Shown: one piece after another, positions 41,462-50,910 of the stretch
Position numbering within the stretch: the stretch's first letter is position 1
How the letters are laid out: the number at the start of each line of letters is the position of its first letter
Origin: Leadbetterella sp040829825
Lineage (GTDB): Bacteria; Bacteroidota; Bacteroidia; Cytophagales; Spirosomataceae
Direction: 5' to 3' (one strand)
Length of the DNA stretch: 64,000 bases
NCBI RefSeq assembly: GCF_040829825.1
Contig: NZ_JBFOLH010000011.1
Program-made: the position numbers and the translations under genes
Notes under the pieces: model-generated
Database searches by the model: none
Seen by the model: the letters and a program-made list of their open reading frames with translations, nothing else
What the model was told of the DNA's origin: nothing

Positions 41462-43915
41462 ATGATCGGAAACTATGTAAAAACATCATGGCGCAACTTA
41501 ATGCGCAACAAGTTGTTCTCGTTCATCAATATTGTCGGCCTTGCCGTCAGTATGTCCGTAGGCTTGCTGCTGATCGCGTTCCTGTTCGACCTGCATTCGT
41601 ACGACAGGTTCCACAAGAATGGGGAGAGGATCTATCGCATCACCAACGTGGTTACTACAAATCATGAGCAAACCGGTAAGTTTGCCACCACATCCATAAA
41701 GACCGGAAAGCTCATCCGGGAGAAGGTGACCGGTATTGAAGAAGTAGCCATTGTTCGCAACGATTTTTCGCAGGATGCAAAGGTTGGCGACAATATTGTC
41801 CCTGTCAGGGGCCTCTGGGCAGAACCTTCGCTGTTCAGGATCTTTACATTTCCAATGCTGGAAGGTAATCCCTATTTGGCTCTGAAAGATCCTTACTCGG
41901 TGGTGCTGACGGAGACGGCTGCGAAAAAGCTATTCGGCAACGAACCTGCGTTGGGCAGGGCGATCCGGTTCGATACCCTCAATTACCAGGTGACAGGTGT
42001 CATGAAGGATGTCCCCTTCTTTTCACACATCGACTTCGAAGTGTTGGTATCGCTGTCAACAGCCGAGCAGCTCAACAAGAATAACAGCAACTTCGGGAAG
42101 TGGACGAGCATGTCGTCGAACTACGTGTACCTCCTGCTGCCGGAAGATGCGGAACTCTCTTCCCGCCGGGCCTCAATCCAGTCTCAGCTTGACGCGATTG
42201 CAAAAGAAGAAAATCGTACCGGAGAGAATTCAAAGATCGGGCTCGAGCTTCTTCCTTTGTACCAGATCGTGGTTGGAGAGAACCTTCGCCGTTCAGAGGG
42301 AGGGCCGGGGTCCCTGGGCCCGCACATGTCTCCGGTGATGCTTTGGATACTCGGCGGGCTTGCCCTCGTTGTGATTTTGTCGGCGTGTTTCAACTATACC
42401 AATCTTTCGATGGCGAGGGCCATGCGTCGTTTTAAGGAAATCGGTCTTCGCAAAGCCATCGGTGCCGGAAATAGCCAGGTATGGCAGCAGTTCCTGGTGG
42501 AAGCGGTCATGGTTTCCCTGGCAGCCCTTATCCTTTCATACTTGATCTTTCTCGTATTGCGGTCGCAGCTGATCAACCTGGCTCCGGAGATGCAGTATAT
42601 GGTGAAGCTGGAGCTTACACCGCCTGTGGTTATCGCCTTCATTATTTTTTCGGTCGTTGTGGGGGGGATTGCCGGCTTCATGCCTGCCCTGTTCTTTTCG
42701 AAAGTCAGCGCGATCAATGCGCTCAGGAAGGTGTCCGCTCCGGCGTACCGGTCGGTGAAAGCATTCGAACACCTGACGCTCCGGCGCGCACTGGTGGTGA
42801 TTCAGTATACGCTCACGCTCATCTTTATAACGACAACCGCTATCGGCTATGTGCAGTATAAAAACATCCTGGCATTTGACCTGGGATTCAATACGAAAAA
42901 CATCCTGAACATCGATATGCAGGGGAACAAACCGGATGCTCTTCTCAAGGAATTGGGCGAGATGCCCGAAGTAGCTGCGGTATCGCGGTCGTTGATAGTC
43001 ACCAGCATAGGGAACGCCTGGGGTGGATTTATGAAATATAAAGATTCGCGTGACTCTGTGCTGGTTCTGACCAACCACGTCGACGAAAACTACCTGGCTC
43101 TGCATGAATACAAGCTCATCGCCGGGGCTAATTTCGTTGCACGGCCCACTACAACCGCGGCCGCTACGGAAGTGATCGTTAACCAGCAGGTCTTAAAAAG
43201 ATTCAACATTGGCAGCAACGACCCTGAGAAAGCAATCGGGGAAGAGATCATATTCAGCAATGTGCAGGGGCAAGGGCGCAGGATGACCATTGTCGGCGTA
43301 ATGAAAGACTTTCACTACGGTAAGGTCGACAACCTCATCGAGCCGACAGCATTCATGTTCTGGACGCCCGAAAACGGGGCAATCATCAATGCCAGGATAC
43401 AAAGCGCCGACATACCGGCAACCATGGCCAGGATCGCGTCCGCATGGAAGAAGATCGATCGGGTTCATCCGTTCCGGGCAGAATTCTATGACGAAGCAAT
43501 CGAAAATGCATACAGCGAACTTTCTGCCATGATCAGGATCATCGGCTTCCTTTCGTTCCTCGCTATTTTTATCGCATCGATGGGACTGTTCGGAATGGTG
43601 GTATTCAGTACCGAGACAAGACTAAAAGAGATCAGCATCAGAAAGGTAATGGGGGCCGGCTACAGCAACCTTATTTACCTGTTGAGCCGTGGTTTTCTGA
43701 TACTGTTATCGATATCGGCGCTCATTGCCCTGCCGGTAACTTATGTATTCTTTGAAAACGTAGTACTTACGAATTTCCCCTATCATAAGCCGGTACAATT
43801 TGCCGAGCTGTTCGCGGGCCTGTTGGGGGTATTACTTATTGCATTCATAATGATCGGCTCGCAGACGATGAAGGCAGTGCGGAGTAATCCGGTGGAGGTG
43901 CTGAAGAATGAATAG
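41462..43915 (+). CDS. FtsX/MacB-type ABC transporter permease
   Basis: An 817-residue permease made of two units. Each has a leading helix, a MacB-like periplasmic domain and an FtsX block of three helices. Seen are SWRNLMRNKLFSFINIVGLAVSM near the start, a periplasmic domain with FRIFTFPMLEGNP and AAKKLFGNEPALG, FtsX block 1 (NYTNLSMARAMRRFKEIGLRKAIGA, about 320) and block 2 (RLKEISIRKVMGA, about 720). No ATPase gene is adjacent, which is usual for these large families in Bacteroidota. It is a single gene, and its substrate is unknown. Confidence 0.9.
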   Translation: MIGNYVKTSWRNLMRNKLFSFINIVGLAVSMSVGLLLIAFLFDLHSYDRFHKNGERIYRITNVVTTNHEQTGKFATTSIKTGKLIREKVTGIEEVAIVRNDFSQDAKVGDNIVPVRGLWAEPSLFRIFTFPMLEGNPYLALKDPYSVVLTETAAKKLFGNEPALGRAIRFDTLNYQVTGVMKDVPFFSHIDFEVLVSLSTAEQLNKNNSNFGKWTSMSSNYVYLLLPEDAELSSRRASIQSQLDAIAKEENRTGENSKIGLELLPLYQIVVGENLRRSEGGPGSLGPHMSPVMLWILGGLALVVILSACFNYTNLSMARAMRRFKEIGLRKAIGAGNSQVWQQFLVEAVMVSLAALILSYLIFLVLRSQLINLAPEMQYMVKLELTPPVVIAFIIFSVVVGGIAGFMPALFFSKVSAINALRKVSAPAYRSVKAFEHLTLRRALVVIQYTLTLIFITTTAIGYVQYKNILAFDLGFNTKNILNIDMQGNKPDALLKELGEMPEVAAVSRSLIVTSIGNAWGGFMKYKDSRDSVLVLTNHVDENYLALHEYKLIAGANFVARPTTTAAATEVIVNQQVLKRFNIGSNDPEKAIGEEIIFSNVQGQGRRMTIVGVMKDFHYGKVDNLIEPTAFMFWTPENGAIINARIQSADIPATMARIASAWKKIDRVHPFRAEFYDEAIENAYSELSAMIRIIGFLSFLAIFIASMGLFGMVVFSTETRLKEISIRKVMGAGYSNLIYLLSRGFLILLSISALIALPVTYVFFENVVLTNFPYHKPVQFAELFAGLLGVLLIAFIMIGSQTMKAVRSNPVEVLKNE

Positions 43916-43944
43916 GGGATGACAGGATGGCATTTATAAAACAA

Positions 43945-43968
43945 AAAGCGCTGAGAAATCAGCGCTTT
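43945..43968 (-). terminator. Terminator after tRNA-Ser, shared with the permease gene
   Basis: AAAGCGCTGA-GAAA-TCAGCGCTTT is a perfect 10-base stem. On the minus strand it is followed by TTTGTTTT (terminating the tRNA), and on the plus strand by GAAAAA, so it acts best for the minus strand. Confidence 0.8.
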
Positions 43969-43978
43969 GAAAAATCTG

Positions 43979-44065
43979 CAGAGAGGAAGAGATTCGAACT
44001 CTCGATACAGTTACCCGTATACTACCTTTCCAGGGTAGCTCCTTCAACCACTCGGACACCTCTCT
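43979..44065 (-). tRNA. tRNA-Ser (anticodon GGA)
   Basis: An 87-base tRNA on the minus strand with acceptor AGAGAGG/CCTCTCT and discriminator G. The D region has GTCCGAGTGG, the anticodon arm is CTACC-CTGGAAA-GGTAG (anticodon GGA), a long variable arm follows, and the T arm has GTTCGAATC. The long variable arm and anticodon identify Ser. It lies between the permease terminator and ansA, and CCA is not encoded. Confidence 0.95.
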
Positions 44066-44083
44066 GTGTATCGGAGTGCAAAG

Positions 44084-45136
44084 TTAGGGCAAAGAAATCT
44101 CTCCTGCCAGATTTTGGGCGAAAATTTCTTTGAGCGACGTGTCCGTCCGGGTCAGGCCCCACATCATTTTGCCCACGGCCGCTTCCAGGGTCATGTCAGA
44201 GCCGGAGATCACCCCGATGTCTTTCAGGCGCTGGCTCGAGGCGTATTTTCCCATCATCACTTTGCCGCCCGTGCATTGGGTAATGTTCAGTACGGCTTTA
44301 CCGCTGTCTATGCCCTGCTTTAAAGTATCAATAAACCAGTCGGCCGACGGCGCGTTGCCTGAACCGTACGTGAGGAGGATCACCCCGCGGGTGCTTTCAT
44401 TCAGCAGGTGCTTTCTCAGGATCTCCCGGCTGATGCCGGGGAAGAGCGTAAGCACGCTGACCTCGTCAGATAATACATTGTAAAAACGGGTTTCGCCTTC
44501 GCTGTAGCGGATATGCCTGAAATTGTAATCAATATACACCCCGATCTCCGCCAGGTAAGGGTAATTTTCCGAATCAAAGGCGTCAAACTGGCTGCTTTCC
44601 CGTTTACGGGCCCGGTTGCCGCGCAGCAGCCGCCCGTTAAAATAAATGCATACTTCAGGCACTATGGCCTTGTTGTTCATCCGGGCGGCGGCTATTTCTA
44701 TGCTGGTGATCAGGTTTTCACGGGCATCTGTGCGCGGAATACCAATGGGCAGCTGGGCACCGGTAAGCACAATGGGCTTGTGCGGGTTATGGATCAGGAA
44801 GCTCAGCGCTGAGGCCGTAAACGCCATGGTATCGGTGCCGTGAATGATCACGAAGCCGTCGTAAGAATGATAATGTCTTTCAATGATGCCTGCCAGCGTA
44901 AGGTAAATGTCGGCATCCACATCCGAAGAATCGAAAGGCTTCTCAAAAGACACCAGGTGAATTTCGGGCGGCAGATGGTTGAGCTCGGGCAGCTTCCGCA
45001 GCGTATCGTGAAAGCGGAACGGTACCAGCGTCTTCTTTTCTTCATCAAATACCATTCCCAGCGTGCCGCCGGTATAAATAATCAGTATACGGGTACCGTT
45101 GCCCGTCTTTATGGTTATCGGGTTAAAATTCGTCAT
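44084..45136 (-). CDS. ansA: L-asparaginase type I
   Basis: A 350-residue cytoplasmic asparaginase. The first active-site block is IIYTGGTLGM with nucleophile Thr, and the second is IIHGTDTMAFTASALS with the catalytic Thr-Asp pair. PIVLTGAQLPIG is characteristic of type I enzymes. It turns asparagine into aspartate and ammonia. No signal peptide. Its start overlaps the end of the TPR gene by 14 bases, so the two are co-transcribed. Confidence 0.94.
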   Translation of the reverse strand: MTNFNPITIKTGNGTRILIIYTGGTLGMVFDEEKKTLVPFRFHDTLRKLPELNHLPPEIHLVSFEKPFDSSDVDADIYLTLAGIIERHYHSYDGFVIIHGTDTMAFTASALSFLIHNPHKPIVLTGAQLPIGIPRTDARENLITSIEIAAARMNNKAIVPEVCIYFNGRLLRGNRARKRESSQFDAFDSENYPYLAEIGVYIDYNFRHIRYSEGETRFYNVLSDEVSVLTLFPGISREILRKHLLNESTRGVILLTYGSGNAPSADWFIDTLKQGIDSGKAVLNITQCTGGKVMMGKYASSQRLKDIGVISGSDMTLEAAVGKMMWGLTRTDTSLKEIFAQNLAGEISLP

Positions 45137-45455
45137 CGGTTTCGGTTTTGAAAATAGAATAGCTGCCTTTCAGCTCCCGGAGGGTTTTTTCGTTTTTTTG
45201 CTCTTCTGCCAGCGCAATGCCGGCCAGGAATAATTCTTCAGCCCGGCCGGTTTCCCCTTTTTCAAAGTAATAATTGGCCGCCTGGTAATACACGGGGAGG
45301 TAGCCGGGAAAATCGCTGATAAGCTTCCCGAAAAGCCGCTCCGCCTCAGCAGGAACGCTTCCGGCATACTCCAGAGCCAGTGCATAATAATTGAAAGGAT
45401 CTTCGGGGAAATTTTCTATTTCTTCTTGTAAATATTTTATTCTCTGCGCTTGCAT
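45123..45455 (-). CDS. TPR-repeat protein
   Basis: A 110-residue helical protein with about two to three TPR units (PFNYYALALEYAGSVPAEAE, PVYYQAANYYFEKGETGRAEE). No signal peptide. It is the first gene of an operon with ansA. A general protein-protein interaction role is all that can be said. Confidence 0.8.
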   Translation of the reverse strand: MQAQRIKYLQEEIENFPEDPFNYYALALEYAGSVPAEAERLFGKLISDFPGYLPVYYQAANYYFEKGETGRAEELFLAGIALAEEQKNEKTLRELKGSYSIFKTETDDEF

Positions 45456-45484
45456 TCTTTAAAGTTGACCCGTAGTTTTGTAAA

Positions 45485-45502
45485 TGTTATGCATGCATAA
45501 CA
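45485..45502. promoter_or_regulatory. Perfect 18-base palindrome between TPR-ansA and etfBA
   Basis: TGTTATGCATGCATAACA is a perfect palindrome in the 105-base divergent region, 59 bases before the etfB ATG and 30 before the TPR gene. Size and symmetry fit a dimeric operator. Because etfBA serves beta-oxidation and amino-acid dehydrogenases, a TetR- or GntR-type fatty-acid regulator is one possibility. The binding protein is not in the window. Confidence 0.55.
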
Positions 45503-45560
45503 ATTTTAAAATGTATAAAAGTATATTCGATTTCAAAAGTACAACAATTACACAAAAATC

Positions 45561-46295
45561 ATGAAAATTTTGGTTTGTATATCGAGTGTGCCGGATACGA
45601 CCTCCCGGATTGCTTTCGAGGAAGGAAACACCCGGTTCGCTAAAGCAGGGATCCAGTACATTATTGGTCCGTATGATGATTATGCTTTGGCCCGTGCCGT
45701 TGAACTTAAAGAAGCCGGTGGCGGATCAGTGACCGTGCTGAACGTCGGGAAAGCCGATGCCGAACCACAGATCCGCAAGGCCCTGGCCATTGGCGCCGAT
45801 GATGCCGTACGCATTGATGCCGAACCCGCCGATTCGTATTTTGTGGCATCTGAAATAGCATCGTATGCCAGAGACAAGGGATTTGACCTGATCCTGATGG
45901 GCCGTGAAACCACCGATTACAACTCGGGTGTGGTACACGGTATAGTAGGGGAGATGCTGGGGATTCCCTCGTTCTCACCCGTGATGGAGCTCAATGTGGA
46001 AGGCAATAAGGTATTGATAGCCAAAGAGATTGAAGGCGGGAAGGAAAAGCTGGAGACCTCGCTGCCCGTAGTGCTGGGCTGCCAGGAGCCGATCGCCGAA
46101 TGGAAAATTCCGAGCATGCGGGGAATCATGAGCGCCCGAACCAAGCCGCTGGCTGTGGTGCCTCCTTCTGCCGGTGCGCTGACCGACGTCCGTTCGTACG
46201 AATTGCCACCTGCCAAGGGAGCGGTGAAAATGATTCCGGCAGAAGAGGCCGGTACGTTGATCCGCCTGCTGAAAACCGAAGCCAAAGTATTGTAA
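45561..46295 (+). CDS. etfB: Electron transfer flavoprotein beta subunit
   Basis: A 244-residue subunit of ETF. It has the MKILVCISSVPDTTSRI start and the long DLILMGRETTDYNSGVVHG signature of EtfB. It pairs with EtfA encoded 21 bases downstream and takes electrons from acyl-CoA dehydrogenases. Start fits the divergent control region upstream. Confidence 0.95.
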   Translation: MKILVCISSVPDTTSRIAFEEGNTRFAKAGIQYIIGPYDDYALARAVELKEAGGGSVTVLNVGKADAEPQIRKALAIGADDAVRIDAEPADSYFVASEIASYARDKGFDLILMGRETTDYNSGVVHGIVGEMLGIPSFSPVMELNVEGNKVLIAKEIEGGKEKLETSLPVVLGCQEPIAEWKIPSMRGIMSARTKPLAVVPPSAGALTDVRSYELPPAKGAVKMIPAEEAGTLIRLLKTEAKVL

Positions 46296-46316
46296 AATCC
46301 ATTAAATCAAGAGATC

Positions 46317-47267
46317 ATGACCGTTTTAATATTTGCCGAATTAGCAGACGGCAGCATCCGGAAAAATTCGCAGGAAGCCATCGTATACGGAGCAAAAGTG
46401 GCTTCGCAGACGGGCGGAAGCGCCCTTGTGCTCGCCATTGGTGAAGCATCAGAAGACGAGCTGGCCAAAGCCGGCCGTTTCGGCGCTGAAAAAGTGCTCT
46501 ACGTGAAGAAAGACGAGAACATCATGGCCTATGCCCGGGTAGTCACCGAAGTGGTGAAAAGCACCGGTGCCACCGTGGTGGTAGCGGCCCGCTCAGCGCT
46601 GTCTGATGCCGTGCTGGCACGTGCTGCCGGTGCGCTGAAGGCCGGTTTTGCCGGTAATGTTACCTCCCTGCCTGACACCTCCTCCGGCTTTACCGTGACC
46701 CGGAGCATCTTTTCAGGCAAGGCATTTGCGCAAACCGCCATTACCAGCGATATCCGGATACTGGCCATCAAAAAGAACACCGTTGACGTGACCGAAGGGT
46801 CGGGTACCGCCCCGGTAGAAACCCTGAGCATAGATACCTCAGCAGAAGACGGCAGCGCTAAGATTTTATCGGTGGAAAAAGCTTCCGGAAGCATTTCCCT
46901 GCCCGAAGCCGACATCGTGGTGTCGGGCGGAAGAGGCATGAAAGGCCCTGAGCACTGGCAGCCGCTGCTTGACCTGGCAGAAGCTTTGGGCGCTGCTACA
47001 GCCTGCTCCAAGCCGGTTTCCGACCTCGACTGGCGCCCGCATCACGAGCACGTGGGACAGACCGGCGTAAAAGTAGCCCCCAATCTCTACATTGCCTGTG
47101 GCATTTCAGGGGCTATCCAGCACCTGGCAGGGGTAAACGCGTCTAAAGTGATCGTGGTGATCAACAAAGACCCGGAAGCTCCCTTCTTTAAGGCCGCCGA
47201 CTACGGAATTGTGGGAGACGTATTTGACGTGCTGCCGAAGCTGACCGCAGCGGCAAAAGAGCTGTAA
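46317..47267 (+). CDS. etfA: Electron transfer flavoprotein alpha subunit
   Basis: A 316-residue subunit. The FAD-binding C-terminal half shows VVSGGRGMKGPEHW, ALGAATACSKPVSDLDW, HEHVGQTGVKVAPNLYIACGISGAIQH and INKDPEAPFFKAADYGIVGD. It forms the ETF heterodimer with EtfB and carries FAD. The operon ends in a strong terminator hairpin. Confidence 0.95.
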   Translation: MTVLIFAELADGSIRKNSQEAIVYGAKVASQTGGSALVLAIGEASEDELAKAGRFGAEKVLYVKKDENIMAYARVVTEVVKSTGATVVVAARSALSDAVLARAAGALKAGFAGNVTSLPDTSSGFTVTRSIFSGKAFAQTAITSDIRILAIKKNTVDVTEGSGTAPVETLSIDTSAEDGSAKILSVEKASGSISLPEADIVVSGGRGMKGPEHWQPLLDLAEALGAATACSKPVSDLDWRPHHEHVGQTGVKVAPNLYIACGISGAIQHLAGVNASKVIVVINKDPEAPFFKAADYGIVGDVFDVLPKLTAAAKEL

Positions 47268-47306
47268 TAAATAAAGTACAGATGCCTCTCTTATTTTCCT
47301 GGTAGA

Positions 47307-47369
47307 AGACCCGAAGGGATCAAATGTCTATAGCAACTACAGGCATTTGATACCTTCGGTCTGTTTTTG
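47307..47369 (+). terminator. Terminator after etfBA
   Basis: AGACC-CGAAGG-GATCAAATG pairs with CATTTGATACCTTCGGTCT over about 19 bases with one bulge, followed by GTTTTTGTT. Confidence 0.8.
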
Positions 47370-47533
47370 TTCCCGTACAATTATGCCTCAGGGTGTCCTT
47401 CACTGCGGCCATACTTTTCAACCCCTTTCCTGCGTTTCATTTAAAGAGAGAAATTTCGTAACTTTACACCTCTTTAACAGCCTGGAATGATTCTTGCCGG
47501 ATCTTTCAGGGATTCGAACCAAAGTCTTGCATT

Positions 47534-49753
47534 TTGATAAAGTCATTTATACGGTTGGCCTTTTTCTTTGTCTTTATAACCCGGCTTTCTGCCCAGGAAG
47601 TGCTCTGGGCCAATAAAGTACTGGAAAAATCGTCAGAGACGGTAGATGAAAAATTCTCGCCGAAGCACCGGGCCGTGCAGGTGCTGGGCCCTCCCAGTGT
47701 ATTGCCCCTGGCCGTGAGCTCGGCCTGCAGCTGGCGGCCGGCCGGTACCTCTTTTGGGGAAGATTATATTAAGGTAGGATTTGAAAAGGCCATCCGGGTC
47801 AGGCAGATCATTGTGGGGGAAACCGTAGGGCCCGGCGCAGTGGGCCGGATATTCGGGTATACAAAAGACAACAGGGAAATACTCCTCTTTGAAAATAAAG
47901 GGAACAACACCCGCCGCAAGGCCGGCATCTGGAACGAGATCATCCCCGAAACAGACCAGGAGATCGTGGCCGTGAAGCTGCTGATTGTGCATTCGCTGAA
48001 CAAAGGCCCGAAAGAATACGATTGCATAGGCATCTCTGCCAGCAGTGAGCCGTTTATAGCACGGGTAAATGTAGCCGGGGGGCTCCCGCCTGACCTGGAG
48101 AAAATGAACCTGGGGGCAGCGGTCAATTCACGGTACAGCGAAGTGGCTCCGCTGGTTTCGCCTGACGGCCGTTATCTCTATTTTACCCGGCTGGATCACC
48201 CTAAAAATTATACTCTCCCGAACAAAAATGCAGAAGGCGAGCCCAGCCTTGATGTCTGGGTTTCAACCTTGTCAAAAACGGGCGACTGGGAGCCCGCCCG
48301 GAACATGAGCACCTCTATCCACAACAGCTCCAAAAATGCCGCTGCAACCATTGCCATGGACGGCAAAAGTATATTTGCCCTCAATGTGGAGGTGGCACCG
48401 GGGAAATACGATGCCGGCCTGACCAAGGTAAGCCTGAAAAACAACAAATGGGTCAATAAGCGCCCCCTGAAGATTGCCGATTTTGAAGCGCTCAGCTACT
48501 ACAATCAAAACGATCGCAAGCCGAAAAAAGAAACCGAATTTTCCATGAGCTCCGACGAGCAGTTCCTGGTCATGGGGCTGGTCAGGAAAGAAACTTACGG
48601 TGATAAAGACCTCTATGTTTCTTTCCGTACGGGTGAAAACGCGTACTCAAAGCCGGTGAACCTGGGCCCGGTGATCAATACGGCCGGAAACGAAGGGTCG
48701 CCTTTCTTGGCCGCCGATAACAAAACCCTTTACTTCAACTCCAATGGCCACCCCGGTTACGGCGATATGGATATTTTTATGACCACACGTCTCGACGACA
48801 CCTGGACCAACTGGAGCGAGCCGGTCAACCTCGGTCCCCATATCAACAGCCCGCAGTTCGACGGCTATATTTCCATTCCGGCTTCCGGAGAATACGCTTA
48901 TTTCAGCTCGGCCAAAAACTCTATGGGGCTTGATGACCTGTTCAAGGTCAGGCTGTTCCCGGGTATCAAACCGGAAGCGGTGATGATGCTCGACTTCAAA
49001 TTCGTGGATAAGACTACGAAAAAAGAGCTCCGGCCTGAAATCTCCCTGCAGCGGTCGGGTAACCGGATGGATTTTATTTCCGATGACGAAACGGGCTTTT
49101 TCAAAACTGTGCTGCAGGCCGGGTTTACCTATGAGCTCACGGCCAGCCTGGAGGGATACCCGCCGTTCCGCAAGAGCATAGATCTGCGCCGGACTACCGA
49201 ATATACCGAGCTGCAGGAAGTATATGAGCTGGAAGCCCCCGCCACTGCCGCTGCCGCCCCTCTGCAAAACACGGAAACGGTGACAACCCCGCCGGCCCGG
49301 AAAGAATCCTCACCTGCTGCTGCCGTTCGGGAAACCCCGGTAAAAAAAGCAGGCACGGAAGCCGGTAAAGAGCCGGAAAGCGTGGCTGACCTGGTGCTGG
49401 AAGCCGGCAGGAAGCTGGTGCTGAAGGAAGTATATTTTGACCAGAGCAAAGCGGAAATCCGGGAGGAATCGTACGCCGAGCTCGACAGGATCCGGAAGAT
49501 CATGGTTGAAAATCCATCTATGGAAATCCTGCTGGAAGGGCATACCGATAACCAGGGCGATGCAGCCTTAAACTTTAAGCTGGCAGAAGAAAGAATCACC
49601 AACGTGAAAAACTACCTGACCGCCGACGGTAAAATCTCGCCCGACAGGATAGCCGTGAAATCATGGGGACAATACCGGCCTTTGCAAAAGAACACCACCG
49701 AAGAGGCCCGAAGGAAAAACCGGAGGGTTGAATTTACTATCACTAAAATGTAA
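47534..49753 (+). CDS. PD40/OmpA-family envelope protein
   Basis: A 739-residue protein with signal peptide (cleavage after RLSAQ). In order it has a discoidin-like beta domain (about 25-185), PD40 propeller repeats (about 200-425; SPDGRYLYFTRLDHP, AADNKTLYFNSNGHPGYGDMDIF), a carboxypeptidase-regulatory-like domain (about 490-570), a Pro/Ala/Thr-rich linker and an OmpA domain (about 620-739; EGHTDNQGDAALNFKLAEER, AVKSWGQYRP, RRKNRRVEF). It should bind peptidoglycan and face the periplasm. It resembles the PorE protein of the type IX secretion system but lacks the N-terminal TPR, so I do not use that name. Confidence 0.85.
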   Translation: MIKSFIRLAFFFVFITRLSAQEVLWANKVLEKSSETVDEKFSPKHRAVQVLGPPSVLPLAVSSACSWRPAGTSFGEDYIKVGFEKAIRVRQIIVGETVGPGAVGRIFGYTKDNREILLFENKGNNTRRKAGIWNEIIPETDQEIVAVKLLIVHSLNKGPKEYDCIGISASSEPFIARVNVAGGLPPDLEKMNLGAAVNSRYSEVAPLVSPDGRYLYFTRLDHPKNYTLPNKNAEGEPSLDVWVSTLSKTGDWEPARNMSTSIHNSSKNAAATIAMDGKSIFALNVEVAPGKYDAGLTKVSLKNNKWVNKRPLKIADFEALSYYNQNDRKPKKETEFSMSSDEQFLVMGLVRKETYGDKDLYVSFRTGENAYSKPVNLGPVINTAGNEGSPFLAADNKTLYFNSNGHPGYGDMDIFMTTRLDDTWTNWSEPVNLGPHINSPQFDGYISIPASGEYAYFSSAKNSMGLDDLFKVRLFPGIKPEAVMMLDFKFVDKTTKKELRPEISLQRSGNRMDFISDDETGFFKTVLQAGFTYELTASLEGYPPFRKSIDLRRTTEYTELQEVYELEAPATAAAAPLQNTETVTTPPARKESSPAAAVRETPVKKAGTEAGKEPESVADLVLEAGRKLVLKEVYFDQSKAEIREESYAELDRIRKIMVENPSMEILLEGHTDNQGDAALNFKLAEERITNVKNYLTADGKISPDRIAVKSWGQYRPLQKNTTEEARRKNRRVEFTITKM

Positions 49754-49777
49754 TAATTTTGCTAAAATTTAAATCTT

Positions 49778-50731
49778 ATGATTCCAAAATTGCTTTTGGT
49801 TTTGCCTTGCTACAACGAAGAAGCTATTCTGCACATCACCAACACAAAGCTGAATGATTTCTGTGATTCGCTGATCAGCCGGGGGCTGATCAGTAACGAA
49901 AGCAGGATCTGTTACGTGAACGACGGCAGCCGGGATGCCACCTGGGACATCATCGAGGCGTTGGCTGCCACAAACCCGCGGGTACTGGGAGTGAAGCTTT
50001 CGCGTAACTTCGGCCACCAGAATGCGCTCCTGGCCGGGTTGTTTGAATACAAAGGACTTTTCGACTGCTATATATCTATTGACGCCGACCTGCAGGATGA
50101 CCTTAACGCCATCATCCCCATGCTGGAAAAATACCGCGAAGGCGCCTCGGTCGTATACGGTGTGCGCGACGACCGCAGCAGCGACACCTTTTTTAAGAAA
50201 TTTACGGCCGAAACATTTTACAAGATGATGCTGTGGCTGAAAGTACCCGTAATTTTTAACCACGCCGACTTCCGGCTGATTGATAACCGGGTGCTCACCG
50301 AGCTGGAAAACTACCGGGAAGTAAACATGTTCATCCGGGGCATCATTCCCACTATCGGCCTGAAGAGCGAGAAAGTGTTCTACAAGCGCCTGGAAAGAGA
50401 AGCGGGGGAAACCAAATACCCGTTGAAAAAAATGCTTACGTTTGCCTGGAACGGCGTGACCTCTTTCTCCGTTATGCCCATGCGTTTTGTGCTGTGGTTC
50501 GGGGCCTTCAGCTTCGTGCTTTCTGCCATCCTGGCCATTTACGTGCTGTATACCAAATTTGCCGGGGTAACCACGGCCGGCTGGACTTCCACGCTGCTGA
50601 TGATGGCCTTTTTTAACGGCAGCAACATGCTGGCCATCGGGCTGATCGGCGAGTATATCGGGAAAATATACGAAGAAGTGAAGGCTCGCCCGCGCTATAT
50701 TGTGGAAAAGAGCTCACCGGTAAGGGACTAG
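49778..50731 (+). CDS. Family 2 glycosyltransferase, DPM/GtrB-like
   Basis: A 317-residue membrane-bound glycosyltransferase. It has the GT-A start LLVLPCYNEE, DDGSRD-like VNDGSRDATWDII, RNFGHQNALLAG, DADLQDD and two C-terminal helices (about 235-255 and 270-290). This type makes polyprenyl-phosphate sugars for use on the outer side of the membrane. The GT39-like gene that follows (50911-52632) would be a natural user. Confidence 0.92.
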   Translation: MIPKLLLVLPCYNEEAILHITNTKLNDFCDSLISRGLISNESRICYVNDGSRDATWDIIEALAATNPRVLGVKLSRNFGHQNALLAGLFEYKGLFDCYISIDADLQDDLNAIIPMLEKYREGASVVYGVRDDRSSDTFFKKFTAETFYKMMLWLKVPVIFNHADFRLIDNRVLTELENYREVNMFIRGIIPTIGLKSEKVFYKRLEREAGETKYPLKKMLTFAWNGVTSFSVMPMRFVLWFGAFSFVLSAILAIYVLYTKFAGVTTAGWTSTLLMMAFFNGSNMLAIGLIGEYIGKIYEEVKARPRYIVEKSSPVRD

Positions 50732-50751
50732 CCGGCAGCAGGGGACTTACA

Positions 50752-50900
50752 CAGAAATTAGAAATTAGAAAGCAAACAGCGGTCTGCCGCGAGGCTGGCA
50801 GTGGAAAACAGATACCAATGAAATAGCTGTTAGAAGTTAGACATACTATAAGACGCGCCTTAGGTCGCCGAAGCTAACAGCTAATTTCTAACCGCTATAA
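50752..50900. repeat. Self-complementary intergenic repeat
   Basis: The gap has AATTAGAAATTAGAAAG at one end, TTAGAAGTTAG in the middle and its complement TAATTTCTAA at the other end. This yields a large imperfect hairpin with TTAGAAATTA/TAATTTCTAA arms, like a short palindromic mobile repeat. Confidence 0.45.
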
Positions 50901-50910
50901 ATTTATATAA

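Noticed and set aside
47534..49753. PorE of the type IX secretion system
   Set aside because: PD40, regulatory-like and OmpA domains are right, but a discoidin-like domain replaces the N-terminal TPR, and no por genes are adjacent.
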